A DNA stretch of 64,000 nt from JAOUEA01 sp963821925 (GCA_963821925.1 CAWGFO010000001.1:930001-994000); one strand, 5' to 3'. Shown: positions 8,152-16,696, counted from the first letter of the stretch. Notes: a model not told the origin generated them from the sequence alone. A program made the numbers and translations.

Positions 8152-9429
8152 ATGCAGGTAACGACCCAGGGGGTGTGGATCATGGCGAGCGGGATCCGAC
8201 GCGGGATGTGCTCCGTGGTGATCGCGGCATGGGTGATAGCGGGCGTCGCGACGCCGGCGCTCGCCGCTCCAGGCGACCTCGACCCCGGCTTCGGTACCGG
8301 CGGGACCGTGGTCACCACCTTCCCGGTCGGCTCCTTCGCGAACGCGGTTGCCGTCCAGCCCGATGGGATGATCGTCGCCGTCGGGGCCGCCGCCGGACCG
8401 TCGAACACCGGCGAGTTCGCCGTGGCGCGGTACGAGGCCGGCGGCTCGCTCGACCCGACGTTCAGCGGCGACGGGATGCTGACCACGCCGATCGCCGGAG
8501 GGGGCGACGAGGCGCGCTCGGTCGCGATCCAGTCGAACGGCCGGATCGTCGTGGCCGGCACCGACAGCTGGCAGCGGTTCGCCGTCGTGCGGTACCGGCC
8601 GAACGGCGCGCTCGACCCAACGTTCGGGGGGAACGGGATCGTGCGCACCGACCTGACGCCCCGTGACGACATCGGCTACGACCTCGTGATCCAGCCCGAC
8701 GGGAAGATCGTCGTCGTCGGGGTGGCCGGGCAGCCGAGCCCGTCGTTCGCGTTGGTGCGCTACCGACGCGACGGGACCCTCGACCCCACCTTCGGTGATG
8801 GCGGTAAGGTCCTCACGAAGTACGAGGGCGGGGTGGCGCGGGCGGTCGCCCTGCAGCCGAACGGCAGGCTCGTCGTCGCGGGCTACAACGCATACGGCCT
8901 CGCGATCGCCCGGTACCGCCCGGACGGTTCGCTCGACCCCACCTTCAGCGGCGACGGGACGATCGGGCACGTCGTGAACCCGATCTTCGCGCTCGACGTC
9001 GCGCTGCAGCCCGACGGGAAGATCGTGGCGGCCGGCGACTTCGACATCTTCCGGTTCGGGGTCGCACGCTTCACGTCCGACGGACGCCTCGACCGCACGT
9101 TCAGCCGCAACGGCATCGTCAGCACCGACGTGGGCAGGGGAGAGCAGGCGGTCTCGGGACTCGTGGTCCAGCGGAGCGGCAAGATCGTCGCGGCCGGCTC
9201 CGCCGGGCCTCACGAAGCCGGGGACATGACGGTCTGGCGGATGGTCGTCACCCGCTATCGCAGCGACGGCACGCTCGACCCCACATGGGGCGGCGACGGC
9301 AGGGTGAGGACGGACTTCCCCGGCGGCGGCTGGGCGCGGGGCGCGGTCCTGCAGGCCGACGGCAAGATCGTGGTGGCCGGAGCCTCGGCGGACGGGTTCG
9401 CGCTGGCGCGCTACCTGACGATGGCGTGA
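8152..9429 (+). CDS. Secreted delta-60 repeat protein (seven repeats)
   Basis: A predicted exported protein of ~425 residues. A basic N-terminus and hydrophobic core end in ATPALAAPG, a signal peptidase I site. The rest is seven copies of a ~55-residue unit, each containing a DPTF-type motif (DPGFGTGG, DPTFSGDG, DPTFGGNG, DPTFGDGG, DPTFSGDG, DRTFSRNG, DPTWGGDG) followed by QPDGKIVVAG-like strands. This is the delta-60 repeat (DUF5122) pattern, predicted to fold as a beta-propeller. ATG 8152 has GGGAAGG upstream; ATG 8182 is an alternative start that still keeps the signal peptide. A paralogue with the same repeat number lies at 12761 on the other strand. Ligand unknown. Confidence 0.85.
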   Translation: MQVTTQGVWIMASGIRRGMCSVVIAAWVIAGVATPALAAPGDLDPGFGTGGTVVTTFPVGSFANAVAVQPDGMIVAVGAAAGPSNTGEFAVARYEAGGSLDPTFSGDGMLTTPIAGGGDEARSVAIQSNGRIVVAGTDSWQRFAVVRYRPNGALDPTFGGNGIVRTDLTPRDDIGYDLVIQPDGKIVVVGVAGQPSPSFALVRYRRDGTLDPTFGDGGKVLTKYEGGVARAVALQPNGRLVVAGYNAYGLAIARYRPDGSLDPTFSGDGTIGHVVNPIFALDVALQPDGKIVAAGDFDIFRFGVARFTSDGRLDRTFSRNGIVSTDVGRGEQAVSGLVVQRSGKIVAAGSAGPHEAGDMTVWRMVVTRYRSDGTLDPTWGGDGRVRTDFPGGGWARGAVLQADGKIVVAGASADGFALARYLTMA

Positions 9430-9471
9430 TCGTGACCGGTCCGCTGCGATGAGGACGGAAGGGAACATGCG

Positions 9472-10464
9472 ATGAAGGCGTGGGTGTACGAGCGGTACGG
9501 GCGGCCCGACGTGCTCGGGTTCGAGGAGGTCGAGACGCCGACGCCGGCCGGCGACGAGGTGTCGGTGCGCGTGCACGCCTGTGGGCTCAACGCGGCCGAC
9601 TGGCACGTGATGCGGGCCGACCCGTTCCTGGTGCGGCTGAGGTTCGGGCTCCGGCGGCCTCGCCGTCCGATGATCGCCGGCTGCGACGTCGCGGGCGTGG
9701 TCGAGTCGGTCGGCGAGCGCGTCACGAGGTTCTCCCCAGGGGACCGCGTCTTCGCGGAGGTGGGGTTCACGGGAGGTCTCGCCGAGGTCGCCACGCCGCC
9801 CGAGGGCCGTGTCGCGCGGATGCCGGCCGATCGCACGTTCGAACAGGCGGCCGCGGTACCGGTGGCGGGCGTCACGGCGCTCCGGGCGATCCGCGACGCC
9901 GGTCGGGTGGGGCCGGGAACCACCGTGCTCCTGATCGGGGCATCCGGCGGCGTCGGCACCTTCGCCCTCCAGATCGCCCGCGCGCTCGGCGGAGCGGTCA
10001 CGGCCGTGTGCGGTCCGGCGGCCCTCGAGCTCGTCCGCTCACTCGGTGCCGACGAGGTGATCGACTACACCACCGAGAAGTACGTCGACGCCGGCCGCAC
10101 CTACGACGTCGTCGTGAACAACGGGGGCAACCACTCGCTGCGTTCGCTCCGCCGCACGCTCACCCCCCGGGGGACCCTCGCGGCCGTGGGGGGCTCTCAA
10201 CACGGTGGCCTGTTCGGCCCCGGTGCGGTCGCGATGCGCGGCAAGTTCGTCTCGCCGTTCGTGTCGCAGCGGCTCGTGGCCGTCGAAGGTGAGAGCAACG
10301 AGGCCGACCTCGCCACCCTCGCCGCGATGATCGAGGCGGGTGACGTCGCCCCGGTGATCGATCGTGTGTATCCGTTCGGGGAGGCGCCCGATGCGCTCCG
10401 GTACGTCGAGGAGGGCCACCCGAAGGGCAAGGTCGTCGTGACGGTCGGCGACGGAGCGATCTGA
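9472..10464 (+). CDS. NAD(P)-dependent zinc-less alcohol dehydrogenase / quinone reductase (MDR family)
   Basis: A 330-residue medium-chain dehydrogenase/reductase. The N-terminal GroES-like domain has GLNAADWHVMRADP and GCDVAGVVESVGERV. The Rossmann domain starts at GASGGVGTFALQIARALG near residue 165. Its opening VYERYGRPDVL resembles zeta-crystallin/quinone oxidoreductase members. Zn-binding Cys residues are absent, so it is probably a quinone or enone reductase using NADPH. ATG 9472 is preceded by GGAAGGGAA. It stands alone between the delta-60 gene and the tRNA. The substrate cannot be inferred. Confidence 0.85.
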   Translation: MKAWVYERYGRPDVLGFEEVETPTPAGDEVSVRVHACGLNAADWHVMRADPFLVRLRFGLRRPRRPMIAGCDVAGVVESVGERVTRFSPGDRVFAEVGFTGGLAEVATPPEGRVARMPADRTFEQAAAVPVAGVTALRAIRDAGRVGPGTTVLLIGASGGVGTFALQIARALGGAVTAVCGPAALELVRSLGADEVIDYTTEKYVDAGRTYDVVVNNGGNHSLRSLRRTLTPRGTLAAVGGSQHGGLFGPGAVAMRGKFVSPFVSQRLVAVEGESNEADLATLAAMIEAGDVAPVIDRVYPFGEAPDALRYVEEGHPKGKVVVTVGDGAI

Positions 10465-10494
10465 CGCGGACGAGCCTGCCGGGATCGCGTGAGG

Positions 10495-10570
10495 TGGTGC
10501 CCCCGGCAGGAATCGAACCTGCGACACCCGGTTTAGGAAACCGGTGCTCTATCCACTGAGCTACGAGGGC
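10495..10570 (-). tRNA. tRNA-Arg (anticodon CCU)
   Basis: On the minus strand the sequence folds as a full cloverleaf. The acceptor stem GCCCTCG pairs with CGGGGGC (one G-U). The D arm contains tagctcagtggatagagc. The anticodon stem CCGGTTT/AAACCGG holds CCT in the loop, reading AGG codons. The T arm carries ggttcgattcc. An A discriminator is followed by an encoded CCA at 10495-10497. The 5' flank begins directly with the GAGGGCC heptamer array, which partly copies the tRNA 5' end. No integrase gene is nearby. Confidence 0.97.
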
Positions 10571-10636
10571 CGAGGGCCGAGGGCCGAGGGCCGAGGGCCG
10601 AGCTACGAGGGCCGAGTCTATGGAGGGCCGAGGGCA
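10565..10636. repeat. GAGGGCC heptamer array overlapping the tRNA-Arg 5' end
   Basis: Five perfect tandem heptamers occupy 10565-10599, the first overlapping the tRNA 5' end. An interrupting GAGCTAC follows, then further copies at 10607, 10623 and (imperfect, last base changed) 10630. The 16-mer agctacgagggccgag from the tRNA 5' end recurs exactly 42 bases downstream (10559 and 10601), that is six heptamer units. This points to replication slippage that included the end of the tRNA gene. The array lies where the tRNA promoter should be. Confidence 0.9.
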
Positions 10637-10776
10637 GAGAACCTTGTTGACGACCTCCTTCGACGTCGAACACGATCGATAGCAGCCTATCGAGGTGACG
10701 CTTGGGAAACGAGAGCCCGGCGCGAACACGCAAGCGGGTAGTGGCCGTAATTGCCCAGCCCTCCAGGGGGTGGAGG

Positions 10777-11214
10777 TCAGCCGAGTTCTTGAGCTAGCCC
10801 GATGAGAAGATCTTCTGGCCCTCGGATGTAGCAGAGTCGGTACACGTCTTCATACTGGACCACTTCACCTACGAGCTCGGCGCCGTGCTTGCGCGATCGG
10901 GCAAGCGTCTCGTCGATGTCCTCCACCGCGAACATCACGCGGAGGTAGCCGAGAGCGTTGACCGGGGCGCTCCGATGGTCGGCGACCACAGGCGGCGCGA
11001 GGAACCGCGAGAGCTCGAGGCGGCTGTGACCGTCCGGCGTGCGCATCATGGCGATCTCCACGCGCTGGTCGCCCAGGCCGGTGACGCGCCCTGCCCATTC
11101 TCCTTCCACGATGCCCTGCCACTCGAGCTCGAGGCCGAGTTCGCCGAAGAACGCGATCGTGGCGGCAAGGTCCTCTACGACGATACCGACGTTGTCCATC
11201 CTTTGGATCGTCAT
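10777..11214 (-). CDS. VOC family (glyoxalase/dioxygenase-fold) protein
   Basis: A 145-residue vicinal-oxygen-chelate protein. The N-terminal MDNVGIVVEDLAATIAFF and the later VMFAVEDIDETLARSRKHGA are the two beta-alpha-beta-beta-beta modules of this fold. Metal ligands are only partly recognisable (Glu in GPEDLLIGLAQ near the end), and the first-position His is replaced by Asn-Val-Gly, so catalysis by a classical glyoxalase mechanism is doubtful. Start ATG 11214 follows GAGAGGGATG. It lies downstream of the RCK channel gene on the same strand with a ~28-base gap. Possible roles include small-molecule binding or resistance; unassigned. Confidence 0.8.
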   Translation of the reverse strand: MTIQRMDNVGIVVEDLAATIAFFGELGLELEWQGIVEGEWAGRVTGLGDQRVEIAMMRTPDGHSRLELSRFLAPPVVADHRSAPVNALGYLRVMFAVEDIDETLARSRKHGAELVGEVVQYEDVYRLCYIRGPEDLLIGLAQELG

Positions 11215-11242
11215 CGATCATCCCTCTCCCACGGTGGATCGT

Positions 11243-12301
11243 TCAGCTCTCGCGCATGATCGCGAGCATGCGCTCGCCCCGGGAAAGCCGCCGTTCGGCG
11301 GGCGGATTCAGGTCAACGGTGCCGTCGGAGCCAACGACGGCGACGGCGATCGCGGCGTGCGTCTGCTTCAGCTCGGTCAGCGCGTCCACGAACCGGGTGC
11401 CCTCGAGAGATGCGGGAACGTCGATCGAGCGCAGGTTGTCCGGCCCTCGCCGGGCGTCGTGCGTGAGCAGATCGCCGACGACTCGGCTGACGCCGTGGTC
11501 GGTCGCCGCGCTCGCGAGCAGCAGGCTCGTCACCTCGCCGGTCACGATCAGCTCGTCGGCGCTGACCTGCCGGAAGTGCTCGACGTTCTCTGCAAGCAGC
11601 ACCTCGACGCACGTATAGCACGCCGGCTTCGTGCTCTCGACCGAGAGCGCAGTCAGAAGCGTCTTCCCGTCGATGTCGTGCGGCGACGAAGAACGGGTGT
11701 CGTCGGCCAGGAGGATCGCGGTCGTCGCACGGTCCAGCCCTGCCCGGGCGAGATCCTCCCTCCGCGCGGGATCGCCGCGTAGGAAGATCGTGTCCGGCGC
11801 GTCGATCGGGGCGGCGGGGAGGTCGGCGAGGATCACGATCGGTCGGCGGTCCTCCCCGTCGGTCACGCGGAGCTCCTCCACGATGGTGCGGGCGCGGGCG
11901 TTCCACCCGCAGATCAGGACGTGCTCGGACACACGGGTCTCATGCATACCGGACTGCCTCCGTAACAGAAGATCGACCAACCTCGAGACGATCGCCGCGG
12001 TTCCCGTGGCGACCAGGCCGACCCCGACGATCACGACGAGATACGACACGAGCCAGCCGCCGGCGGTCTGGAACTCGAGCGGCGAGCCCTGTTCCATCAG
12101 GGTCCGCCACATCCAGAAGTACGCGTTCGGCACGGTCTGGATCTCGCGGTTCGCGTGTCGCTCGAAGAGCCACAGCAGGAGCGGGCACGCGATCAGGATG
12201 ACCAGCAACACCGCGAACGAGCGGCTCAGGAACGGGGTGACACCGGTCCGCTCCAGCAGCATCGCTCGACGGTTCGCGCGGCGCGTCCTCGCCGTCGTCA
12301 T
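11243..12301 (-). CDS. Potassium/ion channel-like protein with RCK (TrkA-N) domain
   Basis: A 352-residue protein with two TM helices (about residues 26-45 and 82-105), the intervening loop positioned where a channel pore helix lies. A cytoplasmic Rossmann/RCK region follows, beginning HVLICGWNARARTIVEEL. The GWNxRA pattern, rather than GxGxxG, and the second half with ADELIVTGEVTSLLLA resemble the CASTOR/POLLUX-type ion-channel proteins. A canonical TVGYGD selectivity filter is not visible, so ion selectivity is uncertain. Start ATG 12301; the first ~20 residues are strongly basic. It may form an operon with the VOC gene downstream. Confidence 0.75.
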   Translation of the reverse strand: MTTARTRRANRRAMLLERTGVTPFLSRSFAVLLVILIACPLLLWLFERHANREIQTVPNAYFWMWRTLMEQGSPLEFQTAGGWLVSYLVVIVGVGLVATGTAAIVSRLVDLLLRRQSGMHETRVSEHVLICGWNARARTIVEELRVTDGEDRRPIVILADLPAAPIDAPDTIFLRGDPARREDLARAGLDRATTAILLADDTRSSSPHDIDGKTLLTALSVESTKPACYTCVEVLLAENVEHFRQVSADELIVTGEVTSLLLASAATDHGVSRVVGDLLTHDARRGPDNLRSIDVPASLEGTRFVDALTELKQTHAAIAVAVVGSDGTVDLNPPAERRLSRGERMLAIMRES

Positions 12302-12363
12302 GTGCGGCGGATGCTAGCCGGTGACCGGTGCCGGCGCGAACCGAGACCTGACGCTGAACGGTC

Positions 12364-12633
12364 CTACTTCTTGACGTAGACCACCATCGTCGAAGGGATC
12401 ATCCCGGCTCGTTCAGCCGCAGCCGCCAGTTCCGGGGCGAAGGAGCCCTGGGCCGCCTTGAAGGCCTCCATGTCGGGGACGTCCCATGTGCTGGCGACCT
12501 GGTTGCTGCCATCGGCGGCGACGTAACTGGCCCCGTCGGACGCGACGGCCGACATCGCGGGGACCATCTCTCCCTTGAACTTCAACCACTCCTCGACGTC
12601 GTTGACCGCCGCGGTGACGATGATCTGGGGCAT
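12364..12633 (-). CDS. Small alpha/beta-barrel-like protein (ABM-like), unassigned
   Basis: An 89-residue protein starting at ATG 12633 with a strong AAGGAGG seven bases upstream. It begins MPQIIVTAAVNDVEEWLKFK and has an internal STWDVPDMEAFKAAQGS, resembling the dimeric ferredoxin-like folds of antibiotic-biosynthesis monooxygenase or DUF proteins in which a strand, a helix and a WxVxDMxxFxA segment recur. No catalytic residues can be named. It stands alone between the ion-channel gene and the delta-60 protein, both on the same strand. Function unknown. Confidence 0.7.
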   Translation of the reverse strand: MPQIIVTAAVNDVEEWLKFKGEMVPAMSAVASDGASYVAADGSNQVASTWDVPDMEAFKAAQGSFAPELAAAAERAGMIPSTMVVYVKK

Positions 12634-12760
12634 GACGAGCCTCCTTCGAGACGCTGACCGGTCCAGGCCGCCAGCATAACGGGGGTCGTGCGTCGGGGAT
12701 CGCCGAGGGGGTTCACGACGATGCCGGCGCTGTCCACGCGGCGTGCGACACGGGCGACCG

Positions 12761-14071
12761 CTACGGCAGGTATCGCAGGACCGCGACCGCGGCGTGCGAA
12801 CCGCCGGCGCCGGACACGCCCGAGCACACGACCGACCCGTCGGCCTGCACCGCGACTCCATACGCCGCCGAGCTGAACCGTGGCGTGAGGTCCGTACTGA
12901 CCTTGCCGTCGCCGCCGAACGCCGGGTCCAACCTCCCGTCGGCGAGGTATCGCGCCGCCGCGAACCGCGGCGCCTCCCCGCCGTCGCCCGCCTGCCCGGC
13001 CAGCACGATCTTGCCGTCGGGGTCGATCGCCACGCCGTACGCGACGTCGCTGTGCGGCGTGAAGTTGGTGATCACGATCCCGTCGCCCCGAAGGGTCGGA
13101 TCGAGCGAGCCGTCTCGCTCGTACCGAACGAGCGCGAACCGCGAGTTCGGGTAGCCGTACCTGTCGGCGCCGGCGACGACGATCTTGCCGTCGCCCTGGA
13201 TCGCGAGCCCGAACGAAACGTCCGTCTTCGGAGAGAGGTCGGTGAAGACCATGCCGTCGCCGCCGAACGTCGGATCGAGCGAGCCATCGGGCTCGTACGC
13301 GAGCATCACGAACCGAGCCTTCGGGCTGAACGATCCCGCAACGCCTGCCACGACGATCTGGCCATCGGGTTCGACGCCGACGGCGGAAGCGTCGTCGAAC
13401 GTCGGCGTGGGGTCGGTGAGCACGATCCCGTCGCCGCCGAACGTCGGATCGAGCGAGCCGTCGAACCGGTAGCGGAGGACCCCGATCTTCCCGTTGCTGC
13501 TCCCGGCACTCACGCCCCCAACGACGACGATCCTGCCGTTGGGCTGCAGCGCCATCCCGTACACCACGTCGGACAAGGGCGTGACGTTGGTGATGACGGT
13601 CCCGTCGCCCCCGAACACCGGATCGAGCGAACCCGCCGGGGTGAGCCGAGCCAGCGCGAAACGCGAGTTCGTGTCGGCACGGAAGTAGTCGGCCGTGCCG
13701 GCGACGACGATCTTCCCGTTCGCCTGGATGCGGACGGCGTAGGGGACGTCGTAGCCGGGTGTGAAGTCGATCGTCACCCTCCCGTCGCCGCCGCCGAAGG
13801 ATGGATCCAGGGAGCCGTCGGTCTCGTACCGGACGATCGCGAAGCTGGGGTTCGGGCCGCCGAGCCCCTGCTCTCCGGCCACGACGATCTTGCCGTCGGG
13901 CTGGATCGTCACCGCGAAGCCGTAGTCCTCGGCGGGCGTGAGATCGGTCCGGACGACGCCGTCGCCCCCGAACGTCGGGTCCAGATCGCCGGGAGCCGTT
14001 CGCGCCGCGGGAGCGGTCGCCAGGACCAGCGCGAGGGCCGAGAAGAACGACGACACCGTCCGCCGACGCAT
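12761..14071 (-). CDS. Secreted delta-60 repeat protein (seven repeats), paralogue of 8152 gene
   Basis: A 436-residue exported protein. The N-terminal MRRRTVSSFFSALALVLA is a signal peptide with cleavage near ARTAPG. Seven repeats follow, each marked by DPTFGGDG-like sequence (one reads DPTLRGDG, one DPSFGGGDG) and a DLTP turn, then IQPDGKIVVAG-type strands. The repeats are more regular than in the 8152 protein, suggesting recent internal duplication. It ends with GGSHAAVAVLRYLP, the same Ala-Arg-Tyr-Leu closing strand as its paralogue. A seven-repeat set would fit a seven-bladed beta-propeller, but that is inference. Inverted orientation relative to its paralogue. Confidence 0.85.
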   Translation of the reverse strand: MRRRTVSSFFSALALVLATAPAARTAPGDLDPTFGGDGVVRTDLTPAEDYGFAVTIQPDGKIVVAGEQGLGGPNPSFAIVRYETDGSLDPSFGGGDGRVTIDFTPGYDVPYAVRIQANGKIVVAGTADYFRADTNSRFALARLTPAGSLDPVFGGDGTVITNVTPLSDVVYGMALQPNGRIVVVGGVSAGSSNGKIGVLRYRFDGSLDPTFGGDGIVLTDPTPTFDDASAVGVEPDGQIVVAGVAGSFSPKARFVMLAYEPDGSLDPTFGGDGMVFTDLSPKTDVSFGLAIQGDGKIVVAGADRYGYPNSRFALVRYERDGSLDPTLRGDGIVITNFTPHSDVAYGVAIDPDGKIVLAGQAGDGGEAPRFAAARYLADGRLDPAFGGDGKVSTDLTPRFSSAAYGVAVQADGSVVCSGVSGAGGSHAAVAVLRYLP

Positions 14072-14205
14072 GGGGTCGACCCTAGGTCGAGAGTGCGCGA
14101 GAGGTCAACCCCGGACGCTTCGCTGCGGTGGAGACGATCCCGGCCACAGCCGTGGCCAGCTTCCTGCGGCCCGTCCATCGTCGGCGTGCCCGGAGGGCGT
14201 TCCGG

Positions 14206-15366
14206 CTACGAGACGGGGATCGATTTCGAGGGGTCGACGAACGGCATCGCCACGACGGTCGCGGCGCGCTCGCCCCACTCGGTCGCGACGCGGATCGCCT
14301 GTCCCTCGCGGCTGGCCTCCGTCGGGAGCCAGCAGAACCCGATGTTCGCCGAGAGGCGTGGCGAGTAGATCGCCGACGTGACCATGCCGACCTCCTGGGC
14401 GTCGATCGACGCGGTCCACTTGGTGTTGTTCAGCTCCGGGAAGGGCTCGCCGTCGAACGTCACACCGTTGATCGTCCGGGTGACGCCCACCGATGCGATC
14501 CGCCGATATGCCGCGGCCGAGATGCACGCCTCGTCGCTCAGGGCATCGAGGTTCACGAGCCGCTCGAGGCCCATCTCGTACGCGTTGTTCTCGTACGTCA
14601 TGTCCGCGCCCCAGTTGAAGATGGCGCCCTCGATCCGGCGGATGTCGCTGGGCCCGGTGGGCGCGATCCCGAACGGCTCACCGGCGGCCATGATCGCCTC
14701 GTAGACCTCGTTCCCCCGTGAGGTGTCGGTCGTGTAGACCTCGTAGCCCACCTCGGACGTCCACCCGGTGCGCGTCACGACCACCGGAACCCCCGCGATC
14801 TCGGCGTGCTGCCAGAAGTAGTAGCGGAGGTCCAGGATCTGCTCACCGAGGAGTGCCACCATCAGATCCTTCGAGTTCGGGCCCTGCACCTGGAGCGGCG
14901 CGACGTCCGCCTCCCGGATCGTGACGTCGAGGTCCGGGTACGCGTTCTTCAGGCCGCGCGCGAACAGCAGCGCATCGGAGGATGCGAGCGCGAACCAGAA
15001 CGTCGTCTCGTCCATCCGCGTGAGGACCGGGTCGTTGACGATGCCGCCGTCGCTGTCGCAGATCAGGACGTACTTAGCTTGCCCGACCGCGCATTTCGAC
15101 AGGTCGCGCGGCGTCAGCAACTGCGCGAAGGTGAAGCCGTCGGGCCCGGAGATCTCGAGGCATCGTTCCACGGCCACGTCCCAGAGGGTCACGCGGTTCA
15201 GCAGCGCGTCGAATTCCGCCTCGAAGCTGTCGAAGCGGATCGGGAAATACATGTGGTTGTAGACCGTGAATCCCTTCGGACCGTAGCGCTGAGTGGCCTC
15301 GTAGTAGGGGGTGCGCCGGTTGCGGGCGCCGCGCTGGACCAGCCCCATGTCGAACGGCTCGGACAT
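14206..15366 (-). CDS. GcvT-fold folate-dependent demethylase, DmdA-like
   Basis: A 386-residue aminomethyltransferase-fold protein. The opening RRTPYYEATQRYGPKGFTVY, then LWDVAVERCLEISGPDG, LLTPRDLSKCAVGQAKY and GIVNDPVLTRMDE, matches the layout of dimethylsulfoniopropionate demethylase DmdA more closely than glycine-cleavage T protein, which usually has LFDVSHMG at the VWDVAVER position. DmdA moves a methyl group from DMSP to tetrahydrofolate (family knowledge). Whether this one uses DMSP, dimethylglycine or another methylated substrate cannot be settled from sequence; DmdA-like proteins of unknown substrate are common. No gcvH/gcvP neighbours are present, which argues against a glycine-cleavage role. 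ATG 15366 follows GGAGGGAG. Confidence 0.75.
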   Translation of the reverse strand: MSEPFDMGLVQRGARNRRTPYYEATQRYGPKGFTVYNHMYFPIRFDSFEAEFDALLNRVTLWDVAVERCLEISGPDGFTFAQLLTPRDLSKCAVGQAKYVLICDSDGGIVNDPVLTRMDETTFWFALASSDALLFARGLKNAYPDLDVTIREADVAPLQVQGPNSKDLMVALLGEQILDLRYYFWQHAEIAGVPVVVTRTGWTSEVGYEVYTTDTSRGNEVYEAIMAAGEPFGIAPTGPSDIRRIEGAIFNWGADMTYENNAYEMGLERLVNLDALSDEACISAAAYRRIASVGVTRTINGVTFDGEPFPELNNTKWTASIDAQEVGMVTSAIYSPRLSANIGFCWLPTEASREGQAIRVATEWGERAATVVAMPFVDPSKSIPVS

Positions 15367-15454
15367 CCGTGAACTCCCTCCGTCGTCGGTACGCGGTTCG
15401 AGTCTGGAGCATGGCCCCGCCCTCTGTGCGGCGCAACTCGGATAGGCTCGCCCG

Positions 15455-15991
15455 ATGGCCAGGTACGTCGCGCTGCTTCGCGGCATCAACGTCGGCGGCA
15501 AGAACCGGATCAAGATGACCGACCTGAAGGCGTGCTTCGAAGCGGACGGGTTCGAGGACGTGGCCACCTACATCCAGAGCGGCAACGTGGTGTTCACGTC
15601 GGGTCGATCGGCCGGCGGGACGCTCAGCGGCCGGATCGAGCGGATGCTCGCCGGGAGCTTCGACTACGAGGCGAGCGTGGTGGTCCGCAGCGGTTCGCAG
15701 ATGCGCTCGATCGTCGACCGAGCGCCCGACGGGTTCGGTGCCGATCCCGCCACGCACCGCTCCGACGTCATCTTCCTGAAGCCGCCGCTGACGGCGCGAG
15801 CCGCGATGCGTGACGTGCCCACGCGGGACGGTGTCGACCGGGCGTGGGAGGGATCGGGCGTCCTGTACTTCGAGCGGCTCGCCGCCCGCGCCTCGCAGAG
15901 CCGGCTCTCCAAGATCGTCTCCATGCCGATCTACCGGAGCATGACGATCCGGAACTGGAGAACCACGACCGAGTTGCTCCGGCTCCTCTAG
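15455..15991 (+). CDS. DUF1697 domain protein
   Basis: A 178-residue protein with the hallmark DUF1697 start MARYVALLRGINVGGKNRIKM and the following TYIQSGNVVFTS. The C-terminal MTIRNWRTTTELLRL is the conserved final helix. The family is widespread and cytosolic, with unknown biochemistry. The ATG at 15455 follows a short divergent gap with the DmdA-like gene. Its TAG stop shares the four bases CTAG with the stop of the convergent DUF2461 gene, so the two transcripts end against each other. Confidence 0.9.
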   Translation: MARYVALLRGINVGGKNRIKMTDLKACFEADGFEDVATYIQSGNVVFTSGRSAGGTLSGRIERMLAGSFDYEASVVVRSGSQMRSIVDRAPDGFGADPATHRSDVIFLKPPLTARAAMRDVPTRDGVDRAWEGSGVLYFERLAARASQSRLSKIVSMPIYRSMTIRNWRTTTELLRLL

Positions 15992-16617
15992 ATCCGTGGG
16001 TCTCCCACGTGATGATCCAGCCACGCACCGAGCGGCCCCGCGTCGCGGAGGAACGACTCCACCTTGGATTTCGCCTTCGCGGTGCCGAGCCACGCACCGA
16101 CGCCCCACGAGTGCCAGGCGGCGATGCCCTTGTAGCGGAGGAGCTCGATCCGGGCATGGTCCTTCGGGTAGCCGCGCGGCGCCGTCTTGAGCGAACCTCG
16201 ACTCATGACCTCGTGACCCTCCGCGCGCGCCGCCGCCACGATCGCGCCGAGATCCGAGCCCGAGCCGTGGTCGTCGACGGCCGCCCGGTACCGATCGAGC
16301 TGGTCGGGTGACATCTCCCACATGCCGAACCCCGCCGCCAGCCCGTCGGGCCCGAGCTGCACGTACCCCTTGCCGATCGTCGCCCCGATGTGGGTCTTGT
16401 ACGGCGACTTGTCGGCGCTGAACCGCACGTCCCGGTACGGGCGGAAGATCCGCGCCTCGCCGAACTCGGGTCGCAGCTCCTCGAGGAGCGTCTCCATCGG
16501 GGCGCGGACGTGCTGTTCGTAGACATCCTTGTGCCGTTGCCAGTACGCCTTCGAGTTGTCGGCTTCGAGCCCTTCGTAGAACTCGATCGCCTCGACCGGC
16601 CATCCTCGGAACGCCAT
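15988..16617 (-). CDS. DUF2461 (TIGR02453) family protein
   Basis: A 209-residue cytosolic protein of the DUF2461 family. The start GWPVEAIEFYEGLEADNSKA and then FRPYRDVRFSADKSPYKTHI contain the family's NxKxxW-type and DxRFxxDKSPYKT motifs. The function is unknown. ATG 16617 is preceded by GAAGGGGG seven bases upstream. It converges on the DUF1697 gene with shared stop bases (15988-15991) and is divergent from the holin-like gene at 16697. Confidence 0.9.
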   Translation of the reverse strand: MAFRGWPVEAIEFYEGLEADNSKAYWQRHKDVYEQHVRAPMETLLEELRPEFGEARIFRPYRDVRFSADKSPYKTHIGATIGKGYVQLGPDGLAAGFGMWEMSPDQLDRYRAAVDDHGSGSDLGAIVAAARAEGHEVMSRGSLKTAPRGYPKDHARIELLRYKGIAAWHSWGVGAWLGTAKAKSKVESFLRDAGPLGAWLDHHVGDPRI

Positions 16618-16696
16618 CTCGACCCCCTTCACGTGTCGCTCACCGCGGGCCTCGTGCATAGGGTGGCACGAGACGGGGCGAAGGGAGGATCGGACC

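Noticed and set aside
10495..10776. Integrated element at tRNA-Arg
   Set aside because: No integrase, no second attachment site; the repeats extend from the 5' end of the tRNA, not the 3' end used by most integrases.
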